Positions 17,862 to 25,070 of a stretch of DNA of 64,000 nucleotides are shown here, piece by piece. The position numbers were made by a program, and so were the translations under genes. Under the pieces are notes generated by a model, which saw only the letters and a program-made list of their open reading frames with translations, made no database searches and was not told the DNA's origin. The DNA comes from Wenyingzhuangia marina (lineage in GTDB: Bacteria > Bacteroidota > Bacteroidia > Flavobacteriales > Flavobacteriaceae). Where the stretch lies: the NCBI RefSeq assembly GCF_900130035.1, contig NZ_FQXQ01000003.1:186001-250000 (forward strand). The letters are read 5' to 3'. The stretch's first letter is position 1. Every line of letters starts with the position of its first letter.

Positions 17862-19553
17862 TTATTTTTTAGCAGTTGTTTTTTCTAATTCTGTTTGAAT
17901 GTTGTAGTTATTCAATTGAAAATCATTATCCATAATTTTTTCTTCTTTATTTATAAATACGGTAAAGTTTCTATTAGCACTTTTAAATAACTGTCTTAAC
18001 TGGTTCATTTCATCTTCTGAAATTCTATAACTATTGGTGAGGTTGTGTTCTTTTACAAATACAACATACCAATCTGTTAAATATTTATTTTCTTCTGTTA
18101 GATAAACAAAAGCAACTTCATTTTTATATTTTTTATTAATGGGGTTTATGGTATTTTTTAATTGAGATTCAAACATGTGAATGCCATTATTTGCCCAAAT
18201 TTTTAAAAAAATTGTTTTCCCTTTGTATGGAGCAATAATCTTTTTTAAAATAGCCCCTGCTTTGGTATTCGGTATCTCAACTCCTTGTTCTTTTTGGGTG
18301 TAATATTGATTGATAATTTGTAAAGCTTTTTTGTTTAAAACAGTATTTAGGGTTGTCTTAATACTATTCCAATACTCAATACCTTTTTGTTCGTTTTTCA
18401 CAAAACCTGAATTGATAGTGTTTTTTACATCTCTTATTTTGGCTGTATTATTGATAAATCCAGAAATATCTATGTTAAAAGTTTTTTTTGTGATAGAGTC
18501 TTTTTTCTGCCACTTTTTTGTTAGTTGAGCCAAGTATTCATCATCAGAAGAAAAAGTCTTAACAAGACTAATTTCTAAACGGTCTAAATACTCAAAACGA
18601 TTGATGAAACTACTAAATTGATCTGTTAACAAAAGACTTTGGTCATTCCAAGGAATGGTGTTTAAAAAGGTATAAAAATCATCTTTAGCATTCGGTTTGT
18701 ATATTTTGTTTAAGGGTTCTAGTAAAACATCAGTAGGATGATGCTGAAGAAAATTAAATAGATATACTGCATTATCTACTAAAATGGTGTTCTTTAAAAT
18801 CTTTGCTGCTTTGCTACTAATTTGTCTTTTGGAAACATAAGTATGATAGTTTTCTAAATTATACTGTAATTGTTGTTGTCTATATTTTTTATACGCATCA
18901 TAAGAAAACTCTTGTGTTTTTTTATCGTTGTTATTATAATTAAAATCTTCAAAATTGTAGTTGATTAAATCATAATTTACTTGTGCCAAATTCCCTAAAA
19001 ACAAGGTGTTTTTAAATCTATTTTTTCTAGGTTTTTTTGAATACAAACCTTCACTGTCAATTACCATTGCTAATGTTTGTTCAGGTTCTAAATAAAAAGG
19101 AATCCATTTGTTGTTGATAAATATCTTTGAAAATACAGGATGAGATAAAGGAAGGTTTGCTTCAAAACGTCCATCAGGATAAATGTTTACAATCGTAGAA
19201 AAATAATTTGATTCAAATATGTTTACTGGATAAAACATACCTGTGGTAAAGTCTAATGCTTGATTTCCATTGTATCCTTTAATATATCCTACAACTCTAG
19301 CAGAGCTGTCATTAAAAAAATCTGAAGTATCAAGACTGGTTAAAGGTTTTTTGGTGTTTTTTGCCAATTCACTATCTATCCATTCTTTTACAGATACTGG
19401 AATTTCATTAATTCTTTTATTTTTTTCGTCTAGCTCAACCTCTTTGGCTTTTTCTACTCTATTAAGTTCATAAAGTATTTTGGCATATTCTCTATTGTAG
19501 ATATAATCTCCTGAACCTTGATTTTTTATATTCACGATTATATAACTTAGCAA
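17862..19553 (-). CDS. C-terminal part of the frameshifted thioredoxin-fold paralog
   Basis: Open frame of 563 codons. Its first dozen codons, before NQGSG, have no counterpart in the paralog and are probably not the native start. It contains SELAKNTKKPL, the beta domain (IKGYNGNQALDFTT, YPDGRFEANLPLSHP, YLEPEQTLAMVID, FLGNLAQVNYDL) and a C-terminal thioredoxin fold. The active-site region there reads LKIWANNGIHMFESQL, with no cysteines. The end (YRISEDEMNQLRQLF) matches the 89-aa protein and the 680-aa paralog. Alone it lacks a membrane anchor or signal peptide, so it would remain in the cytosol unless the frameshift is bridged. Confidence 0.6.
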   Translation of the reverse strand: MLSYIIVNIKNQGSGDYIYNREYAKILYELNRVEKAKEVELDEKNKRINEIPVSVKEWIDSELAKNTKKPLTSLDTSDFFNDSSARVVGYIKGYNGNQALDFTTGMFYPVNIFESNYFSTIVNIYPDGRFEANLPLSHPVFSKIFINNKWIPFYLEPEQTLAMVIDSEGLYSKKPRKNRFKNTLFLGNLAQVNYDLINYNFEDFNYNNNDKKTQEFSYDAYKKYRQQQLQYNLENYHTYVSKRQISSKAAKILKNTILVDNAVYLFNFLQHHPTDVLLEPLNKIYKPNAKDDFYTFLNTIPWNDQSLLLTDQFSSFINRFEYLDRLEISLVKTFSSDDEYLAQLTKKWQKKDSITKKTFNIDISGFINNTAKIRDVKNTINSGFVKNEQKGIEYWNSIKTTLNTVLNKKALQIINQYYTQKEQGVEIPNTKAGAILKKIIAPYKGKTIFLKIWANNGIHMFESQLKNTINPINKKYKNEVAFVYLTEENKYLTDWYVVFVKEHNLTNSYRISEDEMNQLRQLFKSANRNFTVFINKEEKIMDNDFQLNNYNIQTELEKTTAKK

Positions 19554-19893
19554 TGGTATTTAAAGCAGAAGTATCGTTAAACTTTTTATAATTTAGATGT
19601 ACATAGTAATAGATTTGTAATAAATCAATATTATTGTATAAGTGAATATTTCTAGGAACAATTAGTTTTTCTATGGACGTCATAAATTCCTCCCACTTTT
19701 TATGATTTGTAGGGTCTTTTTCTGATGCTTTTTTCAGAAATTTTATCTCCTCTATGAAGTTTATATAATTAGCAGACTCTATTATTTCTGATCTAATTTC
19801 TTCTTTGTGAATCTTAGTATCAACAAAATAAACGGTAATAAAAATCAGTATAAAAAGAACTGAAGTAATAAGGATGTAGTTACTTTTTTTCAT
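19492..19893 (-). CDS. N-terminal part of the frameshifted thioredoxin-fold paralog
   Basis: Open frame of 133 codons that overlaps the C-terminal part by about 60 bases. It has one membrane helix (ILITSVLFILIFITVYFVDT) followed by a helical region. That region aligns with residues about 30-140 of the 680-aa neighbour (KWEEFMTS with KWRDFITV; NYKKFNDTSAL with NYKYFNDLEAL). The last nine residues (after REYKK) diverge and end at a stop, as expected downstream of a frameshift. The start lies two bases after the GntR gene stop. Confidence 0.6.
   Translation of the reverse strand: MKKSNYILITSVLFILIFITVYFVDTKIHKEEIRSEIIESANYINFIEEIKFLKKASEKDPTNHKKWEEFMTSIEKLIVPRNIHLYNNIDLLQIYYYVHLNYKKFNDTSALNTIAKLYNREYKKSRFRRLYLQ
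19522..19527 (-). other. Frameshift point in a six-base A/T homopolymer
   Basis: T6 on the plus strand, A6 on the coding strand. Removing one base joins the two frames of the thioredoxin-fold paralog into a continuous homologous product. See the locus at 17862-19893. Confidence 0.7.
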
Positions 19894-19895
19894 TA

Positions 19896-20261
19896 CTAAT
19901 CATTGTTTTTCAATTCGTTAAAAATTTCTTTAAAATCATTACTGTTTAATTTTAATAGTCTTATTTTTTCTATGATATAAGGCATCTCGTTTTCAAAAAA
20001 ATCTTTTTTATCCTTTTCTTCTATTTTTTTTAAAGCAATATCATTCACAAAAAAACCTATTCCTCTTTTGTTTACAAATATTTCTTCGTCGTTTAAATAA
20101 CTATAACTTCTCATTACGGTGTTTCTGTTTACTTCTAATTCAATGGCTAAATCTCTTACGGATGGTACTCTGTCTCCAGGCTGCAATTTTCCTTCTAGAA
20201 TCTGATTACATAAGTTATCAGCTATTTGAAGAAAAATTCCTTTGTTTGATTTGAATTCCAT
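19896..20261 (-). CDS. Short GntR-family regulator, YtrA type
   Basis: Protein of 121 aa. The first 70 residues are a GntR winged helix: FLQIADNLCNQILEGKLQPGDRVPSV is the typical opening and ELEVNRNTVMRSYSYL the recognition helix. Only about 40 residues follow, so it lacks the FadR/UTRA ligand domain. Such short GntR proteins (YtrA subfamily) normally repress the ABC-transporter operon in which they lie. Here the gene is packed between the permease (1-base gap) and the thioredoxin-fold paralog (2-base gap). The inverted repeat GTGTCATA-N6-TATGACAC at 21893-21914 in front of the ATPase gene is the likely binding site, giving autoregulation of the whole run. Confidence 0.87.
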   Translation of the reverse strand: MEFKSNKGIFLQIADNLCNQILEGKLQPGDRVPSVRDLAIELEVNRNTVMRSYSYLNDEEIFVNKRGIGFFVNDIALKKIEEKDKKDFFENEMPYIIEKIRLLKLNSNDFKEIFNELKNND

Positions 20262-20262
20262 A

Positions 20263-21054
20263 TTACAGTTCTTTTTCTTTTAACTTAAAATAAGCAAAGG
20301 GGATGAGTAATAAACTGGTAAAACTAGTAATGGTTATTATGAGTATTAATCTAGTACCATATCCATATATACCACCATCATAAAGATATCTATTGTAAAG
20401 CGTTGGATAAAAATCATCAGTTGCCCCAGGATGAAATATATATGAATAAATTAATAGGATAACATAAATACCAAAAGGAATGGCGATAACAGTAAATACG
20501 GTTTTGAATAAGGTGTGTTTTTTATATATGATTGATCCTGTAAATAACATAAGACACATTGCTATAATTAAAGATATTGGTACATACATTTGCATTGGCC
20601 TTGAATTTTCTAAAGCAGAAAAGAAATTATAATCATAAATAGCAAAGTGCTTTTTATAATCCGTTAACATATAAAAATGATGTGCTAATTTTAAACTTAC
20701 CCAAAACAAAACATGGTAAATAATAGTAAAGCAGATAGTTCTTATAAAAAACTGAACCAAATATTTTTCAAAAACAGAAGCCGGAATGGTTAAAAAATAA
20801 ATGGTTTTTGATTTGGTTCTTAGTTCTGGAAATCCTGTTCCTATAACTAGGATGGCACTTAAACAATAAGATAATGTATATATAGTAACATGTGTATTAG
20901 CTTTGTATTCATGATTAGAACACAAATAAATATAATTAGTGCAAACCAATCCTATTAACAAAATAATACAAGTAATAAAATAGGCTTTGTAATGTATGCT
21001 TAGGTTGTATCTAAAATATTTAGAGAACCTTGTTAGGTTAAAGTATTTTTCCAT
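20263..21054 (-). CDS. ABC transporter permease subunit
   Basis: Protein of 263 aa with six predicted membrane helices, the first at about residues 20-45 (FITCIILLIGLVCTNYIYL) and the last near the C-terminus (LILIITITSFTSLLLIPFAYF). It has no recognised signature of its own. It lies two bases after an ABC ATPase gene and one base before a YtrA-type regulator, the standard order of ytr-like ABC exporter operons (ABC-2 type). It presumably forms the membrane channel as a homodimer. The substrate is unknown; cell-envelope-active peptides are typical for YtrA-controlled systems but not shown here. Confidence 0.75.
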   Translation of the reverse strand: MEKYFNLTRFSKYFRYNLSIHYKAYFITCIILLIGLVCTNYIYLCSNHEYKANTHVTIYTLSYCLSAILVIGTGFPELRTKSKTIYFLTIPASVFEKYLVQFFIRTICFTIIYHVLFWVSLKLAHHFYMLTDYKKHFAIYDYNFFSALENSRPMQMYVPISLIIAMCLMLFTGSIIYKKHTLFKTVFTVIAIPFGIYVILLIYSYIFHPGATDDFYPTLYNRYLYDGGIYGYGTRLILIITITSFTSLLLIPFAYFKLKEKEL

Positions 21055-21056
21055 TT

Positions 21057-21878
21057 TTAAATATGTATAGCAATGTTATTATTAATGGCATTAAACAAAA
21101 GTTCCATGTCAACTTCTGTTTCTTCATTTTTGTTTACAGGTGTGATAATATGATATCCTTCAGGACATTTTTCTGAGTAAAACACTTGATCTTCATTATG
21201 TATGCTCGGTACTTTTTTAAATTGAAGTTTTTCGGCTATCTCATACAAATCATGGTTAAATGTTATTCTACCATGGTCAATCACTATTATTTTGTCTATA
21301 ATGGTTTCAATGTCTTTTACCTGATGGGTAGAAATCATGACCAACTGATCTTCATTAATAGATTCTATCAATACTTTTCTAAATATTTTTTTAGATGGAA
21401 TATCCAGTCCATTAGTAGGTTCATCAAGTAATAATAATTTGCTATTGGTAGCCAAAGCAAAAGCAATGATGAATTTTTTTCTTTGTCCATATGATATTTT
21501 ATCAAGCTTCATGTTTTCATCTAATTGAAACTCAATCAAAATGTTTTTTAGTTTTTCAACATCAAAATTTGGATATAAGGGAGCAAAATTCTTTATGAAT
21601 GATTTTATTTTAATATTTGGAACATAAGGTTCATCCGTAACCAAATATAAGTCAGATAAAAAATTAGGGTTCTTGTCATAAGGTTCAAAACCATTAATAT
21701 CAATATTTCCCGATTTTTGACTTAATAATCCTGATAAAAGTTGTAATAAGGTAGATTTACCCGCTCCGTTTTTACCTAACAAACCAACAATGTTTCCTGA
21801 ATTAAGTTGTAATGTTAAATCCTGAAATAGTTGTTTTTCTTTTGAATGGTTAAAATTTAAATTTTCTATTGTAATCAT
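21057..21878 (-). CDS. ABC transporter ATP-binding protein
   Basis: Cytosolic ATPase with Walker A GLLGKNGAGKSTLLQL, signature SYGQRKKF, Walker B LLLLDEPTNGLD and H-loop STHQ. It pairs with the permease directly downstream. An in-frame ATG at 21899 would add seven residues (MTLIQSA). I prefer the ATG at 21878 because proteins of this group start with M-I-x-I-E-N-L, and because the upstream ATG lies inside the operator palindrome and next to the predicted transcription start. It is the first gene of the long minus-strand run. The signature reads SYGQ rather than LSGGQ, which is common in this ABC-2 class. Confidence 0.88.
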   Translation of the reverse strand: MITIENLNFNHSKEKQLFQDLTLQLNSGNIVGLLGKNGAGKSTLLQLLSGLLSQKSGNIDINGFEPYDKNPNFLSDLYLVTDEPYVPNIKIKSFIKNFAPLYPNFDVEKLKNILIEFQLDENMKLDKISYGQRKKFIIAFALATNSKLLLLDEPTNGLDIPSKKIFRKVLIESINEDQLVMISTHQVKDIETIIDKIIVIDHGRITFNHDLYEIAEKLQFKKVPSIHNEDQVFYSEKCPEGYHIITPVNKNEETEVDMELLFNAINNNIAIHI

Positions 21879-21892
21879 AGCAGATTGTATTA

Positions 21893-21914
21893 GTGTCATA
21901 TTTAACTATGACAC
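21893..21914 (-). promoter_or_regulatory. Predicted operator of the YtrA-type GntR regulator
   Basis: Perfect inverted repeat GTGTCATA-N6-TATGACAC (8-bp arms). It begins directly downstream of the predicted -7 element and covers the expected transcription start of the ABC operon, a position suited to repression. It is adjacent to the operon that encodes the GntR protein. Confidence 0.68.
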
Positions 21915-21943
21915 GAAGATAAGTGTAAAATTTAAATATCAAA
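21914..21943 (-). promoter_or_regulatory. Promoter of the ABC/GntR/thioredoxin-fold run
   Basis: On the minus strand, TTTG (21940-21943) is followed by an 18-base spacer and TATCTTCG (21914-21921), which is seven of eight matches to TAnnTTTG at a fitting distance. The operator palindrome follows immediately. Confidence 0.58.
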
Positions 21944-21974
21944 GAATTTTATGGAATTTTTTAAATAATCATGA

Positions 21975-22015
21975 ATAAAAAAAACGCTCAATATCAAATT
22001 ATTGAGAGTTTTTTT
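21975..22015 (-). terminator. Terminator after the aldo/keto reductase gene
   Basis: Arms CTCAATA (21987-21993) and TATTGAG (22000-22006) with a 6-base loop, flanked by A-runs and T-runs. Read on the minus strand it follows the reductase stop and separates that unit from the ABC operon promoter. Confidence 0.7.
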
Positions 22016-22035
22016 AGTGGAAAAGTATATTTTGT

Positions 22036-23019
22036 TTAATAAGATCCACGAATGTATGGGTGAACTTTATTTTGATAAAACTCCGAAAGTTCTGTCATTG
22101 TTTTTTCTGATAAAGCAGATAAGTTACTTGCTTTTGCATTTCCTTCTATGTGCTTAGAAGAGCTTGCTCCAGGAATAATAGCGCTTACTTCTTCGTGATC
22201 TAAAATCCATCTTAATGATAATTCTGTTAATGATAAATCATCAGGGCAAATGGTTTTTAATTCTTCTGTTAATTCAATTCCTTTTTCAAAAGGAAGTCCA
22301 GCAAAAGTTTCTCCAACATTAAAAGCTTCTCCATCTTTGTTAAAGTTTCGGTGATCGCTTTCTAAAAACTGAGTGTCTTTAGTAAATTTACCAGTTAACA
22401 ATCCACTAGCTAAAGGTAAACGGACAATAATTCCCACTCCTTTCGCTTTGGCTTGTGGCAATAATTCTTTGACTAGTTTTTGTCTAAAAATATTAAAGAT
22501 TACTTGTAAAGATTGAATTCCTTCTTGTTCTAAACATAAAAGACCTTCTTCTACGCTTTCTACACTTGCTCCAAAATGACGAATCTTCCCTTCTTTTTGT
22601 AAAGTTCTTAACCAGTTAAAAATATCTCCTTTTTTTAATTCTTCTAAAGGAATACAGTGTAATTGAATTAAATCTAAAGTGGAGACTCCTAATCTTTTTA
22701 ATGAATCTTCTACATGATTTCTTAAGGAAACTTCAGTATAATGGTTTGGAAAAACGTCAGCACTTCTCCCAAATTTAGTAGCTACTCTAATAGGTGTTTT
22801 GCAATTTTTTATAAATTCTCCAATTAATTCTTCGCTACGTCCATCACCGTAAACATCTGCAGTATCAAAAAAAGTAATACCATTTTCTACAGCTTTGTTA
22901 AGTATTTCAAATGCTTCTTCTTTGGCTATTTCATTTCCCCAATTGGCTCCAATTTGCCAACAACCTAGTCCAACTTCACTTACAGTAAATCCTTTATTTC
23001 CTAATGTTCTAGTATTCAT
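22036..23019 (-). CDS. Aldo/keto reductase
   Basis: Cytosolic NADPH-dependent oxidoreductase of 327 aa with a TIM-barrel AKR fold. Visible landmarks are VGLGCWQIG, FFDTADVYGDGRSEELIGE (catalytic Asp and Tyr), RVATKFGR (catalytic Lys), DLIQLHCIPLEEL (catalytic His) and IIPGASSSKHIEGNAKA (cofactor site). This is the AKR family that includes YajO/YghZ-like and L-glyceraldehyde 3-phosphate reductases. The substrate cannot be told. The gene downstream of it on the coding strand is separated by a terminator; the small membrane protein gene at 23041 lies 21 bases upstream and may be co-transcribed. Confidence 0.9.
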   Translation of the reverse strand: MNTRTLGNKGFTVSEVGLGCWQIGANWGNEIAKEEAFEILNKAVENGITFFDTADVYGDGRSEELIGEFIKNCKTPIRVATKFGRSADVFPNHYTEVSLRNHVEDSLKRLGVSTLDLIQLHCIPLEELKKGDIFNWLRTLQKEGKIRHFGASVESVEEGLLCLEQEGIQSLQVIFNIFRQKLVKELLPQAKAKGVGIIVRLPLASGLLTGKFTKDTQFLESDHRNFNKDGEAFNVGETFAGLPFEKGIELTEELKTICPDDLSLTELSLRWILDHEEVSAIIPGASSSKHIEGNAKASNLSALSEKTMTELSEFYQNKVHPYIRGSY

Positions 23020-23040
23020 TTATTCTTCTTTTTTTTAAAA

Positions 23041-23424
23041 TTAAAATTGTGACGATTCTTCTATGTTCTTACGCTTTTTGTCACCTTTATAAGTATATAA
23101 AAATAAGGCACAAATAAAAATAATAAGAAATAGAAAATACACTCCGTATGTTTTTAACCATTGTACAATGGCGTTAAAATGATCGCTTGCCCACCAAAAA
23201 TATAACAAACCAGCAGCGATTCCCATAAGTCCACTAATTCCATATTTTTTACTAGTAGTTAAGCTTTTTATGTTTTGCAATATGGCAGAAAAAGAAAATG
23301 CAACAATTACCACGACTACTAATGTGCTTACAAAACTAAGTGAACTAGACTGTATATCTACAGACATCATCATTAATATCAATAATTCACTTACTAGTAT
23401 GGTTAACAAAGCTCCTGTTTTCAT
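23041..23424 (-). CDS. Small four-helix membrane protein, unknown
   Basis: Protein of 127 aa with four hydrophobic helices (about residues 3-22, 29-48, 64-80 and 92-112) and a charged tail KGDKKRKNIEESSQF. No named family is recognised. It is followed 21 bases later by the aldo/keto reductase gene on the same strand, so the pair may be an operon. The 391 bases upstream to 23815 are shared with the divergent pectin operon. Confidence 0.6.
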   Translation of the reverse strand: MKTGALLTILVSELLILMMMSVDIQSSSLSFVSTLVVVVIVAFSFSAILQNIKSLTTSKKYGISGLMGIAAGLLYFWWASDHFNAIVQWLKTYGVYFLFLIIFICALFLYTYKGDKKRKNIEESSQF

Positions 23425-23815
23425 ATCAATTTAATTTTAAGGTTTAAAAATTAAATATAAGGATAGTATATAAATTATAATGCATTTTTAATATAGATTC
23501 AAGGAGAATAAAAATAACGTGGTTTTATTGAGTTAAGAGAATTATATTTTTTTTTGGATTTATGTAATAATTATATACCTGTATTGTTTTTTGAGTAATT
23601 ATTTAGGTGTTTTAGGGTTGATATGTTTAAAATTTAAAAGTATTTGATTGAAATTTAATAGAGATTGGGCTTATGTTTTGATATTTTCGTAATCGATTAC
23701 TTTTGTTGTTGATAGAATTCAAATAATTGATTGTTGTAATTAAAAGAATTACTGTAGTTATTAAGTTATTGAGCTAGTATTTTATAAAAAATTAACAAAT
23801 AAATAATTAGACAGG
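23425..23815. promoter_or_regulatory. 391-bp intergenic control region of the pectin enzyme operon
   Basis: No gene is seen here. It separates the divergent small membrane protein gene and the GH105 gene, is very AT-rich, and holds the duplicated regulatory module at 23623-23700. The remaining 115 bases down to the GH105 ATG contain no exact TAnnTTTG element, so the transcription start cannot be fixed. Confidence 0.6.
23623..23700 (+). promoter_or_regulatory. Duplicated 78-bp regulatory module, copy 1 (before GH105 operon)
   Basis: It aligns without gaps to 34046-34123 with 66 of 78 bases identical; the first 39 bases differ at only two. It contains a direct repeat (23627-23640 and 23648-23661, core AAATTTAA, 21-bp period) and ends in the 12-bp palindrome GTAATCGATTAC (23689-23700). 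The 21-bp direct repeat suits an AraC-type output domain such as that of the regulator at 29523. The palindrome with central CG resembles LacI-family operators. Confidence 0.78.
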
Positions 23816-25045
23816 ATGAGAATTAGATTTAAGAATATCCCCTATTTTTTTAGTGTATTGTTGGTTATAATATTGTTTTCATGTAAAAACAGTAAAAAAG
23901 AAGAACAGCATAAAACTGAAAAAACTGCTACAGAATTAAAGTGGTCAGAACGTATGTTGATTTCTGAAATGAAACGTTTTCCTGAGTCTTGGATGTTAGA
24001 TTTTCATACAAAACCAAAATGGAGTTACCCAAACGGATTGGTGTTAATGGCTGCTAAAAGAGTTTATGATGAAACTCAGAAAGAAGAATATTTTAATTAT
24101 ATCTATAGTTATCCTGATACAATGGTAAATTCAAAAGGAGAAATTTTAACCTATTCTTTTGACAAAGCAAATTTAGACATGTTAAAGTCTGGGGATGTTT
24201 TATTGTATTTATATGATAAAACTAAGGAAGAAAGATTTTTAAAAGCCATTCAAACTTTAAGAAAACAAATAGATATTCAACCAAGAACTACTGATGGTGG
24301 TTTTTGGCATAAGAAAAGGTACACCCATCAAATGTGGTTAGATGGTTTGTTTATGGCAGAGCCTTTTTATGCAAAATATACAAGTATGTTTAATAAAGGA
24401 GATGAGGCTACAAAAGCATATAATGATATTGTTCATCAATTTGATTTGATTCAAAAACACACCAAAGATCCTGTTACAGGATTGTTGTATCACGGTTGGG
24501 ATGAAAGTAAAGAACAAGCATGGGCAAATAAAGAAACAGGAACCTCTCCTAATTTTTGGTCAAGAGCTATGGGGTGGTATGGAATGGCCATAGTTGATGT
24601 GCTAGATAATTTTCCAAAAAATCATCCAGGAAGAGAGAGGTTAATTGCTTATTTAAATGAGTTTTCAGAAGCATTGGTAAAAGTTCAAGATCAAAAAACA
24701 GGATTGTGGTATCAAGTCTTAGATCAAGGAAACAGAGATGGGAATTATTTAGAAGCAACAGGTTCTTCTATGTTTGCCTACGCTTTTGCCAAAGGAGCAA
24801 ACAAAGGGTATTTACCTAAAAAGTATAAAAATATTGCTTTAAAAGCCTATAACGGAATCTTAAACAATTTGATTAGTGTTGAAAATGGAGTAGTCAACTT
24901 AAATCAATGTTGTGCTGTGGCCGGTTTAGGAGGAAATCCTTATCGTGATGGAAGCTATGAATATTATGTAAACGAGCAAATTCGATCTAATGATCCAAAA
25001 GGAACAGGAGCGTTTATTTTAGCAAGTTTAGAATTAGATAAATAA
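23816..25045 (+). CDS. GH105 unsaturated rhamnogalacturonyl/galacturonyl hydrolase, lipoprotein
   Basis: Protein of 409 aa with a lipobox (IILFSC, Cys at about residue 23), so membrane-tethered. The body is an alpha/alpha barrel of the YteR/YesR family (GH105). The substrate-site stretch KRYTHQMWLDGLFMAEPF carries the expected catalytic Asp 176, and later blocks are FWSRAMGWYGMAI and the C-terminal GTGAFILA. The family removes the unsaturated uronic acid from the end of oligosaccharides made by pectate or rhamnogalacturonan lyases. It opens the enzyme operon, followed by GH43, GH28 and CE8 genes at 25, 7 and 18 bases. The upstream module at 23623-23700 suggests control shared with susC. Confidence 0.9.
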   Translation: MRIRFKNIPYFFSVLLVIILFSCKNSKKEEQHKTEKTATELKWSERMLISEMKRFPESWMLDFHTKPKWSYPNGLVLMAAKRVYDETQKEEYFNYIYSYPDTMVNSKGEILTYSFDKANLDMLKSGDVLLYLYDKTKEERFLKAIQTLRKQIDIQPRTTDGGFWHKKRYTHQMWLDGLFMAEPFYAKYTSMFNKGDEATKAYNDIVHQFDLIQKHTKDPVTGLLYHGWDESKEQAWANKETGTSPNFWSRAMGWYGMAIVDVLDNFPKNHPGRERLIAYLNEFSEALVKVQDQKTGLWYQVLDQGNRDGNYLEATGSSMFAYAFAKGANKGYLPKKYKNIALKAYNGILNNLISVENGVVNLNQCCAVAGLGGNPYRDGSYEYYVNEQIRSNDPKGTGAFILASLELDK

Positions 25046-25070
25046 TCAGATTAAAAAGAGTATAAAAGAG

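Larger units (their letters stand above)
17862..19893 (-). pseudogene. Frameshifted membrane-anchored thioredoxin-fold paralog (whole locus)
   Basis: Read as one gene, this locus would encode a protein of about 675 residues, like its 680-aa neighbour. The membrane anchor (YFVDTKIH, compare YIDTKIH) and the first 120 residues are in one frame, and the rest, from NQGSGDYIYNREYAKILYELN, is in another. The switch point is a run of six A on the coding strand (19522-19527). With five A the frame would read REYKNQGSGDY and continue through the homologous region. The gene is therefore either inactivated by a one-base insertion, rescued by slippage at the A-run, or affected by a base-call error. The two parts are listed separately below. 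Confidence 0.72.
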
